Assembly: GCA_021904315.1 (NCBI GenBank)
Contig: CM038922.1
Span: 5,803,347-5,867,346, forward strand
Origin: Sphagnum magellanicum
Taxonomy: Eukaryota; Streptophyta; Sphagnopsida; Sphagnales; Sphagnaceae
Direction of reading: 5' to 3'
Length of the DNA stretch: 64,000 nucleotides
Under the pieces are notes generated by a model. It was not told the DNA's origin. It was given only the letters and a program-made list of their open reading frames with translations, and ran no database searches. The first letter of the stretch is position 1; each line of letters opens with the position of its first letter. Shown in pieces: positions 43,801 to 56,296 of the stretch. The position numbers were made by a program, and so were the translations under genes.

Positions 43801-46800
43801 GACATTTGTAATGGCAACTATTGGCACGTTTCTTTTCTAAAAAAATCCATGAATTGGATCTTTCTAGGTTCTACTACAAACAATCAAGGAACAAAAAATA
43901 ATGTTCCACAAAAGCAGTCACTAGAACATGTAAAACCTAATAGTAAACTGTATACTAGGCAAAACAAAACAGTCCAGGCCCCTTGTCATTATTCCCATCT
44001 AGGTTTATGCCACTAAGGAATACAACCCATTTCATAAAAGCTGATGTAAAAGTAAAGGCAAAAGCAATTGTAGAAAGTTTCATAATTAAAAGGTCTTGTG
44101 AACTGCCTCCTCCCCTAGCAGAAGTGAAAATCAATGGACTTTATTTTTTCTATCATAAATAAACATTGTGATGGATAGAAAGATCTTGGAAAAGCCTAAA
44201 AAAAACTATGGCGCTTTTGATGAAAATGGAAACAAAAGCTACTTTGGGCAACATGCTAGTTTCTGCATTTGGCCAGTGGTACCTTCATCTGCCTATAAAT
44301 ATTATAAGGTTTGCAAAAACAAATTCTTTGGTTCTTGCTTTTAAATAGTGTTTTCTTACACTTTTCTTTTTCCATGCAAGTTAGTGGAGGGATTGAAAGG
44401 ACAAGCCACATTAGTGACATTGTCAAATAATCCCTCAATGCATGGACATCTAGAGGGGGTGGAGATAACACAATGAACATGTTTAATCAAATTAAGTGCC
44501 TCTAGGAATACCTACAATACCTACAATTGAAAAAGGGTATGATGATAAGAAGGTAGGAGCTATAGAAACTTTGAAAAAAAAAGGAGGACTATGTTTAGCA
44601 GGAACTGTTCAAATTTTACAAACATGTCAAGGCCACAAAAGAGAGGGCAAAATGGGGTTGGTCACCATTATACCATTTGTTGAAACGATTTCCTATCCAA
44701 GTTGGACCTTAGTGCCTTTGGGAGCACACTAAAGAAGAGTTATAAAACATCATGTTAGAAATGGATAAGGAATTATATCCATTGTCACTAAACATTGTAT
44801 GCATTCACATCATCTACACATTCAAGTTGTTTTGTAGAAGCAGTTTTGGAAGACTATCCACTTGCTAGGCTTTCTTGGATTTGATCTTTAACAACAGGAG
44901 TTAGTTGTTGAGAAGACTCTAGGGTTCATGTCAAAGATTGCTCATAGAGCAATCTCAAACATGTAAAAAGTGGGAATGACATCAAAGTTGCAAGCTATGT
45001 GGTGCACTTCCATAGATGGCCATGATGAAAGAACTCATTTGGAGCTTGTATTTGATTTAATTTGTTGCCATCCGAGTTGCCAATATCTCACTATTTTAAT
45101 AGAAAGCAACATTGCAAGGTTCCCTTGCATTACATAAACCTCACCTTTGAACTTGGCACCTTCATGTGGTTTTTGAAGTTTTGCTTGTTCGAGAAGAGAT
45201 AGACATTGGCTAGGTCTTCCTTGGGAAGCTTTCCCTTACAACTAATGGAACTATTTTAGACAAGCATCTTAAATGCACCACTAGATTGGTTGAAATCATG
45301 GATTGTAAAGTCCTTGTTTTGCATGTGAAGTTCAACAATGTTAAACCCCTTTTGGCAATTGCAATAGATGTGAATAACACCTCAAAAGGAAATGACAACT
45401 CCACAACAAGTACTATCTCACCATCTAGGACTATGTTTTCCAAGTCTATTGTGTTTAATGTTCTTTCAATCCATGGCGAATACTAACTTGATTGAACTGT
45501 TAAATATAATGTCCTAAAAAGATTAATCATGGTTTTACCACGTTTTATAGGTGCCGATTCATCAAATGCACTTGATCTTGTGCCCCTACAAGCTGAAGAC
45601 TCCATTCCAGTAGATGTCTCCTCTTAGGTGTTACAAAAAAGAAATTGTGAACATACGCCACTTGGGTTGTTTAGTAAGATTATCAATTCTGAGAATCATA
45701 GGCAGGGCACGAAGGAGGAATTTGAGCTTGATCTACAATCCTATTTCAACAATCCAAGCCTGGCCATTTTGTTGTAGTCAACAACAATGTCAATGGCTTA
45801 CACTGGATTTAAATGGACACCTTCACTATCCTTGGGATTGCGACCTCATAGGGATTCCTCTCATAGCCCTCTAAGACCAATACGCAATTTGAACTATGAA
45901 ATGTCAAAACAAATAACATCACAATTGCAGCCAATTTTAAACATGCAAGGCGTAGTTAAAGACAATGACCCTAATGGTCTATTGTCTTCCCGATTGCTAT
46001 TGCAAAGCATGAGGAAGACATAACAATTGAACGATTGGACATTCTAGTTGTAATAATTCATGTAGAATAAAACAATTTTGTGTTAAGGACTTAGGGTTTA
46101 CTTGCTTCAATCCATGTATTGAGTCTCTATAGGATTGTATACCTTTTTTCACATAGACAAGCCCAACTAGCAGACAGTTCATGAACAAGATGTACAACAC
46201 GATTATTTATCAAAATTTTAACTTTGCAATGCAGTTTTTTTGGCATTGTTTTTTTTTTTTTGGAAAGGTTCATTTGTCATTGATGATATTTTTGACCTCC
46301 AAGCATAGACATTAGGTTTTATATGCCAATTGTCAACATGTTGCAATATTGAATTTTGTTTTTCAATCTTCAAGTAAAGCCATCATTGACACTTGTATCT
46401 AAAATTACAATTATGAGACAAGTTGGTGATAGTGGTCAAAAATTTCATTAACTCCAAAGGTGGGACAAAGGATTCTATAGTTTCTTTTGTTTTTTCAAGT
46501 GATTATTTGAAATTGAAAATTGATACATACATTACCCTCCTCAACTATAGTGAGGGCCACCTTTCCACTTATGCTATGGATTTTTTTAGGTTGTGGTTTA
46601 TGCACAAACATCTTTCATTCTATGATTTATAGATCACACACTCCCATATGTGGGACATTGTCAAGAACTAGGAAAAAAAAGGAGGGAATCTGAACATAGT
46701 GTCACTTAGTTCATCCGCAAAAAGATTCAGTTACTTACAATAATGAAAGCAGTATTTATCCCAATCCAAGATGTTAATCACTAGAGTCTTTTGATTTTGA

Positions 46801-47182
46801 GTGCATAACATTTGTTTCATTATGATCCTTTCAAATCTACAAACCTTTTTCACAATGCCATCTTACATTGGTTTTTTGCAAAAGTATGGGTAATTACAAA
46901 AGGAAACTTTTCAAGGTCACGTGCATGGAAACAAACATTTTCAAAATCTAGTTGGGTGTGGCTTGATGGTCCATGGTAATAATCAAATTGGGATTGCAGC
47001 TTTTATGTTATGAAATTCATACAAAAGTTTTGTAACTACATGGTAGAAGACATGGAATCATCCATTGAAGTATGTGCATTTAAGCCCTTAAGTGTAAATT
47101 GTTTTCTGTCCATGCGCAAGTTTTTTTGCAAATGTACTAAACACAACTATATGTTGTTCTACATGTTTTTCTACAGATGACC
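40886..47182 (+). other. Left body of the MULE with unidentified coding relics
   Basis: No intact gene. Protein-like fragments occur on the + strand: 41133-41321 (contains NIIVVDNAHAIKSVVLG), 43225-43632 (contains FGCKFYGNLFKDKSTLSYH and KVELKELNNLGEKFGKTF, extending upstream through one stop), 45240-45486 (contains LDKHLKCTTRLVEIMDCKVL) and 45780-46023. Each is open only once a stop or frame change is allowed, which suggests decayed exons. I cannot name the family. They may belong to a second MULE gene or to captured host sequence. The rest is AT-rich DNA with no features seen. Confidence 0.35.
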
Positions 47183-47756
47183 CTTTTAACAAGGTTTTTA
47201 TATTCCCATTGAGGTTAATTCAACTCTAGATTTTTTCAGCAATAGGTTCCTAAAGCAACAACATGTACATACAACACAAAATAAAACTTAAGCTACTACA
47301 AATCCTAAACTAACATGTACACAAATTGCTCAAACTTGAAGGAAATAGGCTAAAAGAAGAATGATCCATGTTCCATAATTCAAAAGTGGAAACACATAAT
47401 CATGAATGAGATCCAAAAGTCCTTCAATAGGTTTGTCCTCCTAGTCTTATACTAGCCAATTCAAAATACAACAGTCATAACTGACTGTTATAAACAGTCA
47501 TTAACTAATACCTAGACTAACAATCCAAAATTTCAAAAACAATAAACCAATTTTGTCAAATATAGATTCTACAAATTACCTGTTGACTAACTTGTCAACC
47601 TATCTTCTTAACCCAATCATTACCTACCAAGTTTAGTAATTGGTTAGGTTAATACTATAGGTTAGTTTAAATTATAACTTATGACACTTGTTAGGTTTAA
47701 TAACCTACTTATACTTATCAACCTATCAAGTCATTTGTTACCAAATATGGGTAAAA
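47183..47756 (-). repeat. 3' LTR of the gypsy relic, - orientation
   Basis: On the - strand this follows a polypurine tract (TTTCAAAGGGGGACAA) and begins TTTTACCCATATTTGG. It is the inverted counterpart of 53489-54092. It is rich in short TTAGGTTAATA-type strings. The outer limit is set by where similarity to the other copy stops. Confidence 0.65.
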
Positions 47757-50700
47757 TTGTCCCCCTTTGAAATCTACATTTCGTCCTCAAAATGTTAACT
47801 CAAAGGTCCAAGTTAAATTTAGCCTTTCGTAACTGATTGATTGATGATTTCTTTTACAGGTTCAACACCTGCTGCCTCCACAAGTTCAACTTGACTCAAG
47901 ATTTGAAGACTGGTTGGTGCTACAATCTTCTATCGATCAAGTGTGTTTTCAAAGGTCACTATGAATGATGTGTATACCTTCGAAGCATGTGGGGTATTTG
48001 ATATCAAAATAACCTCCTGAGCTATACCTATTTAGTGTGGTATCATAGGTACATTAATAGATAAGAATTCCAAAGACTTTAATTTATTGTCTAGTATAAT
48101 ATATGAAGGATTAACAAATTCATCATGTTTCTTTTCAGATCTTTCATTACCTTCCGCAAGTTGATTGATAATAATGGTTACTAAAATAGGTATAGTAAAA
48201 GTCTAAACAAATAAAGGTATGATTTCTAAACCTATTCTCAATGCACTAATTGGTTTAGTAACAAGGTGGACCACAAATGGCGTTGTTGGAATTCTGCTCC
48301 TGATTCCAATTTTCCATAGACACAAAACTTGGGGGTTTGTATTTAAAATCAGGGAAAACAATTTTGTAAGCTTATAGTTCGAATTGATAATTTTGTTTTT
48401 CATAGTGAACCAACTCCATACTGTCTTAAATCTGCTCCTCTATGAACTCCTAAATAGTTTGCCACCACACCTTCCACTTGGGGTTTTTATTTCCCAAGGT
48501 TTTCTAAAGTAGTATAATTGCACTTAACATAATTAAGTAGTTTTGATGAGTACATAATAGGTTGATCTATTTTGCCTATTAGGTTCTAGGCCAATATTGC
48601 CCCTATTGCTAATTGAAATGCATCAATGTGAACATGAAATTCTTGTTCCCAGTTAGGACTAATAAGTATAAGAACTTGAATGTATTGATTTTTGATATCC
48701 TCCCAAGTAGTTTAACATTCAATAGTCCATTCAAACATTTTAGGTTTTTGAGTAACTTGGTGATTGGTGCCATAACAGAGGCAAAATTCTCGATAAAACA
48801 TCTATAAAATTTAGCCATTCCATTGAAGACTTGAATCTCTTGAGGTATTTTGGGCACTGGCATTTTGACTAAAACTTCTATTTTCTTAAAATAAGGTCTC
48901 TTCCCTTCTTTGGAAACTATGAATCTTAAAATAATTCTACAACATACCATAAATATACATTTATTTGGATTCAAATTAATGCCATACTCTTTACATTTTA
49001 GAATTTTTTTTTGAGTTTTTCCAAATGAGTGGATAGGTCATTAAAAATAATAAAATCATCTAAATTTGTTTTCATGAACACGTCAATGTATTCACAGAAA
49101 GCTTTGGTGATTACCCTTTGATAGGTAGGTGGTCCATTTTTTTCCCCAAAAGGCATTACAACCCATATAAAAGCCCTTTAATCAGTAACAAAGGCGGTTT
49201 TGTATTGGTCTTCCAATATTATGGAAATCTAATGGTATCTAGAAAAACCATTTAGAAATGTATAAACCTCATGTCCGACTATAGTGTTAATAACTTCATC
49301 AATAAAAAGTAATGGGTATCGGTCCTTTTTAGTAACTACATTAAGCTTCCTGAAGTCCACACAAATTCTGAGTTTTCCATTTTTCTTAAGCACTACAATT
49401 ATAGGTGGTAGCCAAGTAGTGTCTTTAACAAGTTTAATAAAACCTGCAACAAGCAATTTGTTAATATTATGTTTGACAATGGTTGCATAATTAGGATTTA
49501 ACTAGTACCTTACTTGATGAGCAAGTGGTATCAATGTGTCCAATTCAATCGAATGTTGAATTATGTCAAGTGGTATCCCCTTCAAATCTTTGTAAGTCCA
49601 AGCAAAGATGTCCTTGAACTCCTTTAGCAATTCAATCAATTGATAATTGACAACAGGTTCCAAATCCACATTAATTCTAACATGTTACAGGTTTTTTTCA
49701 AAACCCAAATTGATCTTGGTCAATTGTTCTTTTTCAATGACAATATAACCTACAATGCAAAGGTTTTGAACTTTGATTCAAGCAAGCATCTTGTCAATTT
49801 CCATTTCTCCCACTTCAAGTTGGAAAAATGTATCCGGTAAATGTTGTTGGAAAGTATCAAGGGGTACAACTATCTTAACAAGTCGTACATGTACGGATTT
49901 AATAGGTACATCAAACGAAACAAGTGGCTTAGACACATGTTCAACAAGTTTATTAGCCTGTCTAACTAAATTCAAACCTGCTGATGTAATCAACTTAATA
50001 GGTTGATTTAACCAAACTGATGTAGGGATAACTATAATTCCTATTGAAAATAGTCCTTGTTCTATGGCAAACATCAAATCCTCTTCTTTGTCAAATATTT
50101 TGGAATGGAAATCATAACAAACTAATATTTCCAAATGTTTGGTTGGTGCTTCAAGTTTCTTAATAACAAGTATGGTTTTAACTGTACCAGCTCCTTGTAT
50201 AGTAATAATGTTGTTGCCCCAATCATGGGACACTTTAACATCCCTTAGCCAAGGACAACTTAATGACACAAAATGGCTAGAATTTAACAAACTATTTTGA
50301 ATTATAGTAAAAGTCACTACATAGGGAATTCCATGAACAAGAATTCTAAGATCCTTAATCAAACCTAAGGGTTTTGCAATGGTTTGATAAGCTAGATGTA
50401 AATTATAAGGTGCAAGTTTTGGTTTTGATAAACCTAATTGTACCCTCAGTTTCTCTGTAATAATATTAACTCCAGAATCACCATCTAGAAGCACGTCTTC
50501 AATGAAGTTCTTCCCTACTTGAACATGTATTACTACCATTTGATGATCAATGGCAATTGATGCAATTGTCAATTTTGGTGAAATAGGTTTTGATGGTACC
50601 AAGTTAAAAATGTAATGTTTGATATCAAGAATCACCTGCAACAGTTGTCCCAAGTTCAATGTATACTTGGTTTCCAAGACTTATTTACTAATATCTCTTA

Positions 50701-52714
50701 GAATTTCTTCTAAAGTCTTCTCTATAGTAACTTGTTCTGAAATGACAAGTTATTGATTCACTTCACTGGTTCAATTGCTTACAGTCAATAGAGTCATGGT
50801 TGGATTATTAGGCAATCCAGCCTAATTACTTTATAATGAACCTTCATTAATAGTAGCAAGTTGTTTTTCAACCCCATTATGTTGTAGTTGTCAAATAGTT
50901 TCAATGAAAGAATCATGTAGATGTTATTCTTATTGCCATTCTTCAACCCATTTAGTTTTAACCGACTCCCTCTCCTTGAACACCTAGTGTTCTGATTGTT
51001 GACTTCGAGTGGTAACAACAACTACATTAACTAGCACATTGTTAGTTTTAGGCAGTTTAGGTGTTGTCATGGCATTAAAACTAACACGTTTAGTTCTAAA
51101 CATGTTCTATACTTCAATTTTTCTAGGTCATTTTCCATATCTATGTTCTATGTTAGAACCAATTATATAGGGATAACCAAGAGGTATTTTTCCTAATTTA
51201 ACAAGTTGGGTTTTTGTCCCTACTATAGGTTTTGTAGACTTAACTATAGTAGTTAACACAACTAGTACCTCTCTTTTCCTATCATGATAAATTTCCACTA
51301 AATGATCAATTTTACCATAATCAGTATAGGTTAATGTTGATTTAACTATAACAATTGGTACTATAGGTTTAACTACTATGTTAGCCTCTGATGTAGTTAA
51401 TAAAACATTGTAACTCAAATTAATAGGTCCACTTTCTTCACATATTATAGCAACTTCTTTATGCTCAATTATAATATTTCTCATCATACTTACAATTGCT
51501 AATCTTAGGTAAGGTAATAAACCTGCCCTAAAACAATGGTGAGAAAAACATCTATTGTTTTAATTTTAACCTGTATTAGGTAATTTCAACAAGTGTTCAT
51601 AGTAAACCTCGACACGTTCGGCGATTTGTTGTTGTTATTTCACAATTGCATATAGACCTCTTCATCTTTCTTTAAAATTTTGAATCACTTTCAAAATGCT
51701 TGTTCCAACTCTTCAAAAATGCAGTTTGGATGGTCTAGAATGTAGTTTTCACCCCAATTTAAGATATTATCCCTGAAAGTAAAACCAAACAAGATGATGA
51801 TATCAACCTCCATTGTTTTGCCATTAGCTTTAATGGCCTTCTTGAATATTCTAATGTGAACATTTAGGTCAATGTCTTTGACATAGGTTGGGTATTGTAA
51901 TTTCATGTATGGCAATTTGGTTGCTACTTTTGAAACAAGTTGCACAACAAGTGGATGATACTATGGTGGTATAAATAGATGCAGATCAAGTGCTGGCCAT
52001 CCAAAAGATGCAACAAGTCGATTAAAAGGTGGCCCTCTCGGCAGATTTCCTCCAAATGAACTTCTTTTAGGTGAATCTTTAGGTTGTCCTCCATCCAGTG
52101 GTTGATGATCAAAAAGTCTGGGTACATAAGTTAGTAAACTAGTAGCAACCTGTATAGTGGTTGGCATTGATGTAGTAATAGGATGTTGAATAGGTTGTTT
52201 ATCCTTGCTAGTCACTAATTGAACCATTGTAGAAAACTAATTTCCAATAGAGTTTGGTATATATGTTGGTGGTACAATAGGTTGTTTAGGTATTGGGTAC
52301 ATATTTCTAGGTACATAACCTGTATAATTCATAAAGATCGAGGAATCAAGTCCTTTTGTTCCAGTTGGATATGTTGGATACAAACTAAGATTTAGAGGCA
52401 CAAAAGGGGTTATGACATTATAACACATTGGGTATGTTGAAGTAGGTAACATGCTAATTTTTACCTGGTACAATTGGTGTAATAGGTTGTGACCAAGTTG
52501 TCTTATAGTTAACAAGTATTATTGTATGAGCTATACTAGGATTCATGGCTTGAGTTCTTAATACAAACACATTGGGTATTGTTATTGTAATGGTTGGAAA
52601 AATAGGTCGATGAATAATTATCACCTCCTCCTTCAGTAACTGCCTTAATCTATCATCAACAAATGGGTAGTGATTAAACATGTGTCCCATTTGATAACAA
52701 TATGAGTAGGTCAT
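47757..52714 (-). pseudogene. Ty3/gypsy gag-pol relic, integrase absent
   Basis: On the - strand, in order: a gag-like segment with a degenerate zinc knuckle (CYQMGHMFNHYPF, about 52700-52650); a gag capsid piece (NILNWGENYILDHPNCIFEE, about 51760); an aspartic protease in a 299-residue open frame (49778-50677, VLLDGDSGVNIIT active-site region); reverse transcriptase (KKNGKLRICVDFRKLNVVTK, FIDEVINTIVGHEVYTFL, 49229-49456); the RT C-terminal end (MPVPKIPQEIQVFNGMAKFY, 48609-48974); an RNase H start (VHIDAFQLAIGAILA, about 48630-48590); and a short pol tail (ILSQVELVEAAGVEP, about 47890). The roughly 700 bp left after RNase H cannot hold an integrase and none is recognisable. Many stops and frameshifts make it dead. 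Confidence 0.8.
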
Positions 52715-52949
52715 AGTTCCAGCACCTTGGTTTCCTCCTAAAATTAGTCTATGATGTGGAACTTGTGATCTTTCACCTGGACCAGGTACTAATTTGATTG
52801 GCCAAGTGCCTTGTGGATAAATAACTCCCTATCGAACAATTGTGGGTGTTGTTTTGGGTTCAACACGTTCTACATGTGGTATAGAAACTGATTGATTAGG
52901 TAGTCTTTAATCAACATAACAAAACTTCTCCAAACTATTGAGTAGGTGA

Positions 52950-53488
52950 ACTCATTCCATCTCTGTGGTACAACCTATTACTAAACTAGTTAATCCACTA
53001 AGAGGTGGAACAAGTTTAGAAATCATACCCTTACTTGTTTAGACTTTTATTATACATGTTCTAGTAACCACTATTGTTAGTCAACTTGTGGAGGGTAGTG
53101 AAAAATCTAACAAGAAATAGGATGAACATGTTAATCCTTCATATATTATACTAGATAGTAGATTAAAGTCTTTGGAATTCTTATCTACTAATGTACCTCT
53201 GACCTCACACCAGATAGGTATAAGTTAGGAGGTTACTTTGATATCAAATACCCCGCATGCTTTGAAGGTATACACAACACCCATAGTGACCTTTGAATAC
53301 ACACTTGATTGACAAAAGATTGCAGCACTAATCAATCTTCAAATCTTGAGTCAAGTTGAACTTGTGGAGGTAGTAAGTGTTGAACTTATTAAGGAAATCA
53401 TCAATCAACTAGTTATAGAAAGTTAAATCTAACATGGACCTTTGGGCTAACATTTTGAGGACGAAATGTAGATTTCAAAAGGGGATAA
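52950..53488 (+). pseudogene. Second pol-tail fragment, + orientation
   Basis: This + strand copy of the gypsy pol tail lacks everything upstream. It is homologous to 47757-48290 on the other strand. It ends with the tract TTTCAAAAGGGGATAA just before the + oriented LTR. It meets the 5' end of the - oriented gag region head to head. Confidence 0.7.
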
Positions 53489-54092
53489 TGTTACCCAAAT
53501 TTGGTAATAAATGATTTAATAGGTTGATAATATAAACAGGTTGTTGAACCTAATAAGTGTCATAACTTGTTATTAAACTAACCTATAGTATTAACCTAAC
53601 CAGTTATTAAACCTAGTAGGTAATGATTAGGTTAAAAAGATAGGTTGAAAGGTTAGTCAACAGGTAATTTGTAATACTCATACTTGACAAAATTGGTAGT
53701 TGGACAAGTAGTTAAGCAGGGTGTATTTTTTTGGAAATTTTGGATCATTAGTCTAGGTAGCAGCTAATGACTGTTTATAATGGATAGTTATAACTGTTGT
53801 ATTTTGCATTGGCTAATATTAGATTGGAGGACAAACTTGTTGAAGGAGTTTTGGATTTCAGTCATGATTATGTGTTTCCAGTTTTGAATTATGGAACATG
53901 GATCATTATTCTTTCAATCTATTCCTTCAAGTTTGAGCAATTTGTGTACATGTTAGTTTAGGATTTGTAGTAGTTTAAATTTTATTTTGTGTGTTGTATG
54001 TACCTATTGCTACTTTAGGAACCTATTGTTGAAAAAATCCAAAGGTGAATTAACCTTAATGGGAATAGAAAACCCTTATTAATAGACCCCCA
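53489..54092 (+). repeat. 3' LTR, + orientation
   Basis: It begins TGTTACCCAAATTTGG immediately after the purine tract, so the canonical TG start is kept here. It is inverted relative to 47183-47756. The outer end is set by loss of similarity near 54092. Confidence 0.65.
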
Positions 54093-54095
54093 CAT

Positions 54096-56296
54096 GGTTT
54101 TCGAGGCATGATGCATTGGCAACTCAAGTCACATTAATGGAAATGTTGGTGCAAACTATACAAGGTTCCCAAGATAGTTCTACAAAGTGGGTTATTGATG
54201 TGGAAGAATAACATGAAGGCACTAAATTGACTTTTGTAGCATTTATCAATGGTGTTGCAACTCGAAGAAGTGGCAAAACTCGAAAGCATGTCCATTATGT
54301 TTCAGAGTCCGCAAGCAAATTTTAGTTTACATCTTGTCCTTGTCTTTAAGTGCCTCTAGCATTTGTTATATTTTGTTGTCCATTTGACCATTGGCTATAT
54401 GACTTTTCACTATGTTTTTGTAGACTGGCTCAAAGTAGCAAACATTTGTAATTGATGCAATGTTCTGATCTTTTCCCTGAATTGTATGTTTTTCATACCT
54501 TCACTGATTTCAAAACATTTAACATTTGTGCTTCATAGACATGCAAATACACATGTTTGCCCTTGACTTGAACTATGAATTAGGTGATAGGGTATTGCAT
54601 TTTTTGAAAACATGATGCATAGTGTTCTAGCAGATATGCAAACCAACTAGTTGTTTTAACAACAAGTATGCAAATAAGTTTGGTAGCAATGAACTCTCTT
54701 AAGCAGGCAACCACTATAAAAATTGCCAAAATAATAAAAACATCATGAACTAAAGAACATCATTGTAATATGGTGGTTTATGTGTTTCAGATGGACAAAC
54801 TAAGTTCCATAGTTACATATTCAAAACAATTTTAGGCTCTTGATGGGAGTATATTATGAGAACTTGATGCATACTAATCCAAATTTTGAAAAAGCAAGCA
54901 TGGATTCTTTGTTGGGGGACCTTGTACAAACAGTTATTAGGAAATGCACATTTGTCACCAATAGTGCATTGTGAGGTTTAAACAATTGATATTTGTTGCT
55001 AACTAAATAGATTTCTACAAGCGCAAACATCCAACTACATGTGAATAAACATGGTTTCTTTTTCTTTTAGATTGTGAGAATTAACACCTCTAGGTTTAAG
55101 CACACCTCTATGCCTTTTCAAACTATTATCACCAAAATTCATTGGGAACAAATGCTAGTCATTCAGATGCTCCAACCCAGCCAAACCTCATGCAAGCATG
55201 TCCTATTGTTTGCCTTCGACAACTTTCAACAAATAGAACAAATGTTGTTGCAAGGTTGGAATTTCCGTTGATGTGTTTAGTCATTCATGCCACATTAGCT
55301 TAATCAAGTTGCTAATGTTGCTTGTCTGTTGGAGATCATGATGTTCTATATCATGAGAGGTGGGGAAGTCCTTGATCTATGGAAGGATGTGTTGCTCCTC
55401 AAAAAGTGGGTCTTCAAAAATTAGCAAGTTTGTTACTAAGGATCCCCTTTGCACCCCATGAAAAGTATTTGTTTTCAAATAATCGCACCATCAAGAATGG
55501 TTGGATGGAGCACGTAACTTTTTATAACTTGCTTGCAAATAATCCCTTGTGCTGTAAGTGGGCAATCACACTGGGGGTGAAAGCACATTATTGGGGGGCT
55601 ACTTTGGCCACTTTCACAACATGTATATAAAATATATTTTTACAAAACATATTACATTTAATTTTGGGTTTCACTTTTAGTGTTTGGGCTTAATATTTTG
55701 ATTTTCACAAAGTTAATGAAATCCAATATTATTTGAAAAAAATAATTAAATTTTAAAATTTTAAATTTAAGGAGTAATGAGTATATTTATGGTATATATA
55801 GTATAATAAAACATGTTTTTATTTTTGGAGTATGATAGGTTTAGGTTTGAATTAGTCAACCAAAAAATGTTTGAAATGAAAATTTTAAAAATGACCACCT
55901 CACATATCTTGTCGTTTTCCGCTTGAAAGTGATAGTTTATCAAAATGTTAATTTATCACATACTTATGGTCTTTGCCCCAAAAAACACCCATTTGTGATA
56001 TGATAATTATCAAACTCTTCACATGGCTCACAAATTTATTCCAATCATATGGAATCACAATGTTAATAAATACTACAAATTTCATAAATACTAAAAATCA
56101 TTTCACTCATTTTTTGAGTATATTTGCATTTTTTAGTACATAATGATGTACATTTTTTTTCCACAAATATACTTTGGAGTCACACAATATAAGTTGGAAA
56201 ATGAATTTTCCTTGCGATTGAATTCTTTGTGTTATAATCTACCATATTATGTAAAAAGTTTGGAAAAATATGTTCCAATATTATCATGGTTGAAGT
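54096..56296 (+). other. MULE body right of the gypsy relic
   Basis: One protein-like stretch (about 54121-54325, + strand) contains TLMEMLVQTIQGSQDSSTKW, one stop, then TKLTFVAFINGVATRRSG and a TAG end. Another fragment (55379-55630) ends near a GTGAAAGCACATTATTGGGG string that resembles, inverted, the sequence at 56340-56375. Neither family is recognised. The rest (55630-56290) is AT-rich and empty. Confidence 0.35.

Larger units (their letters stand above)
47183..54095. repeat. 1.1-kb inverted repeat around the gypsy relic
   Basis: The arm 47183-48290 (LTR plus pol tail, - orientation) is inverted at 52950-54095 (pol tail plus LTR, + orientation). Matching runs include GGTTTAGAAATCATAC (left arm reverse complemented; TAGAAATCATACCCTTA on the right), GACTTTTATTATAC, TTAATCCTTCATATATTATA and AGTCTTTGGAATTCTTATCT. 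LTRs of one retrotransposon should be direct repeats, so this is an abnormal head-to-head arrangement. Confidence 0.85.

Noticed and set aside
47183-54095. Endogenous virus
   Set aside because: The gag, protease and RT pieces with LTRs fit a plant Ty3/gypsy retrotransposon, and no envelope or movement-protein-like gene was seen.
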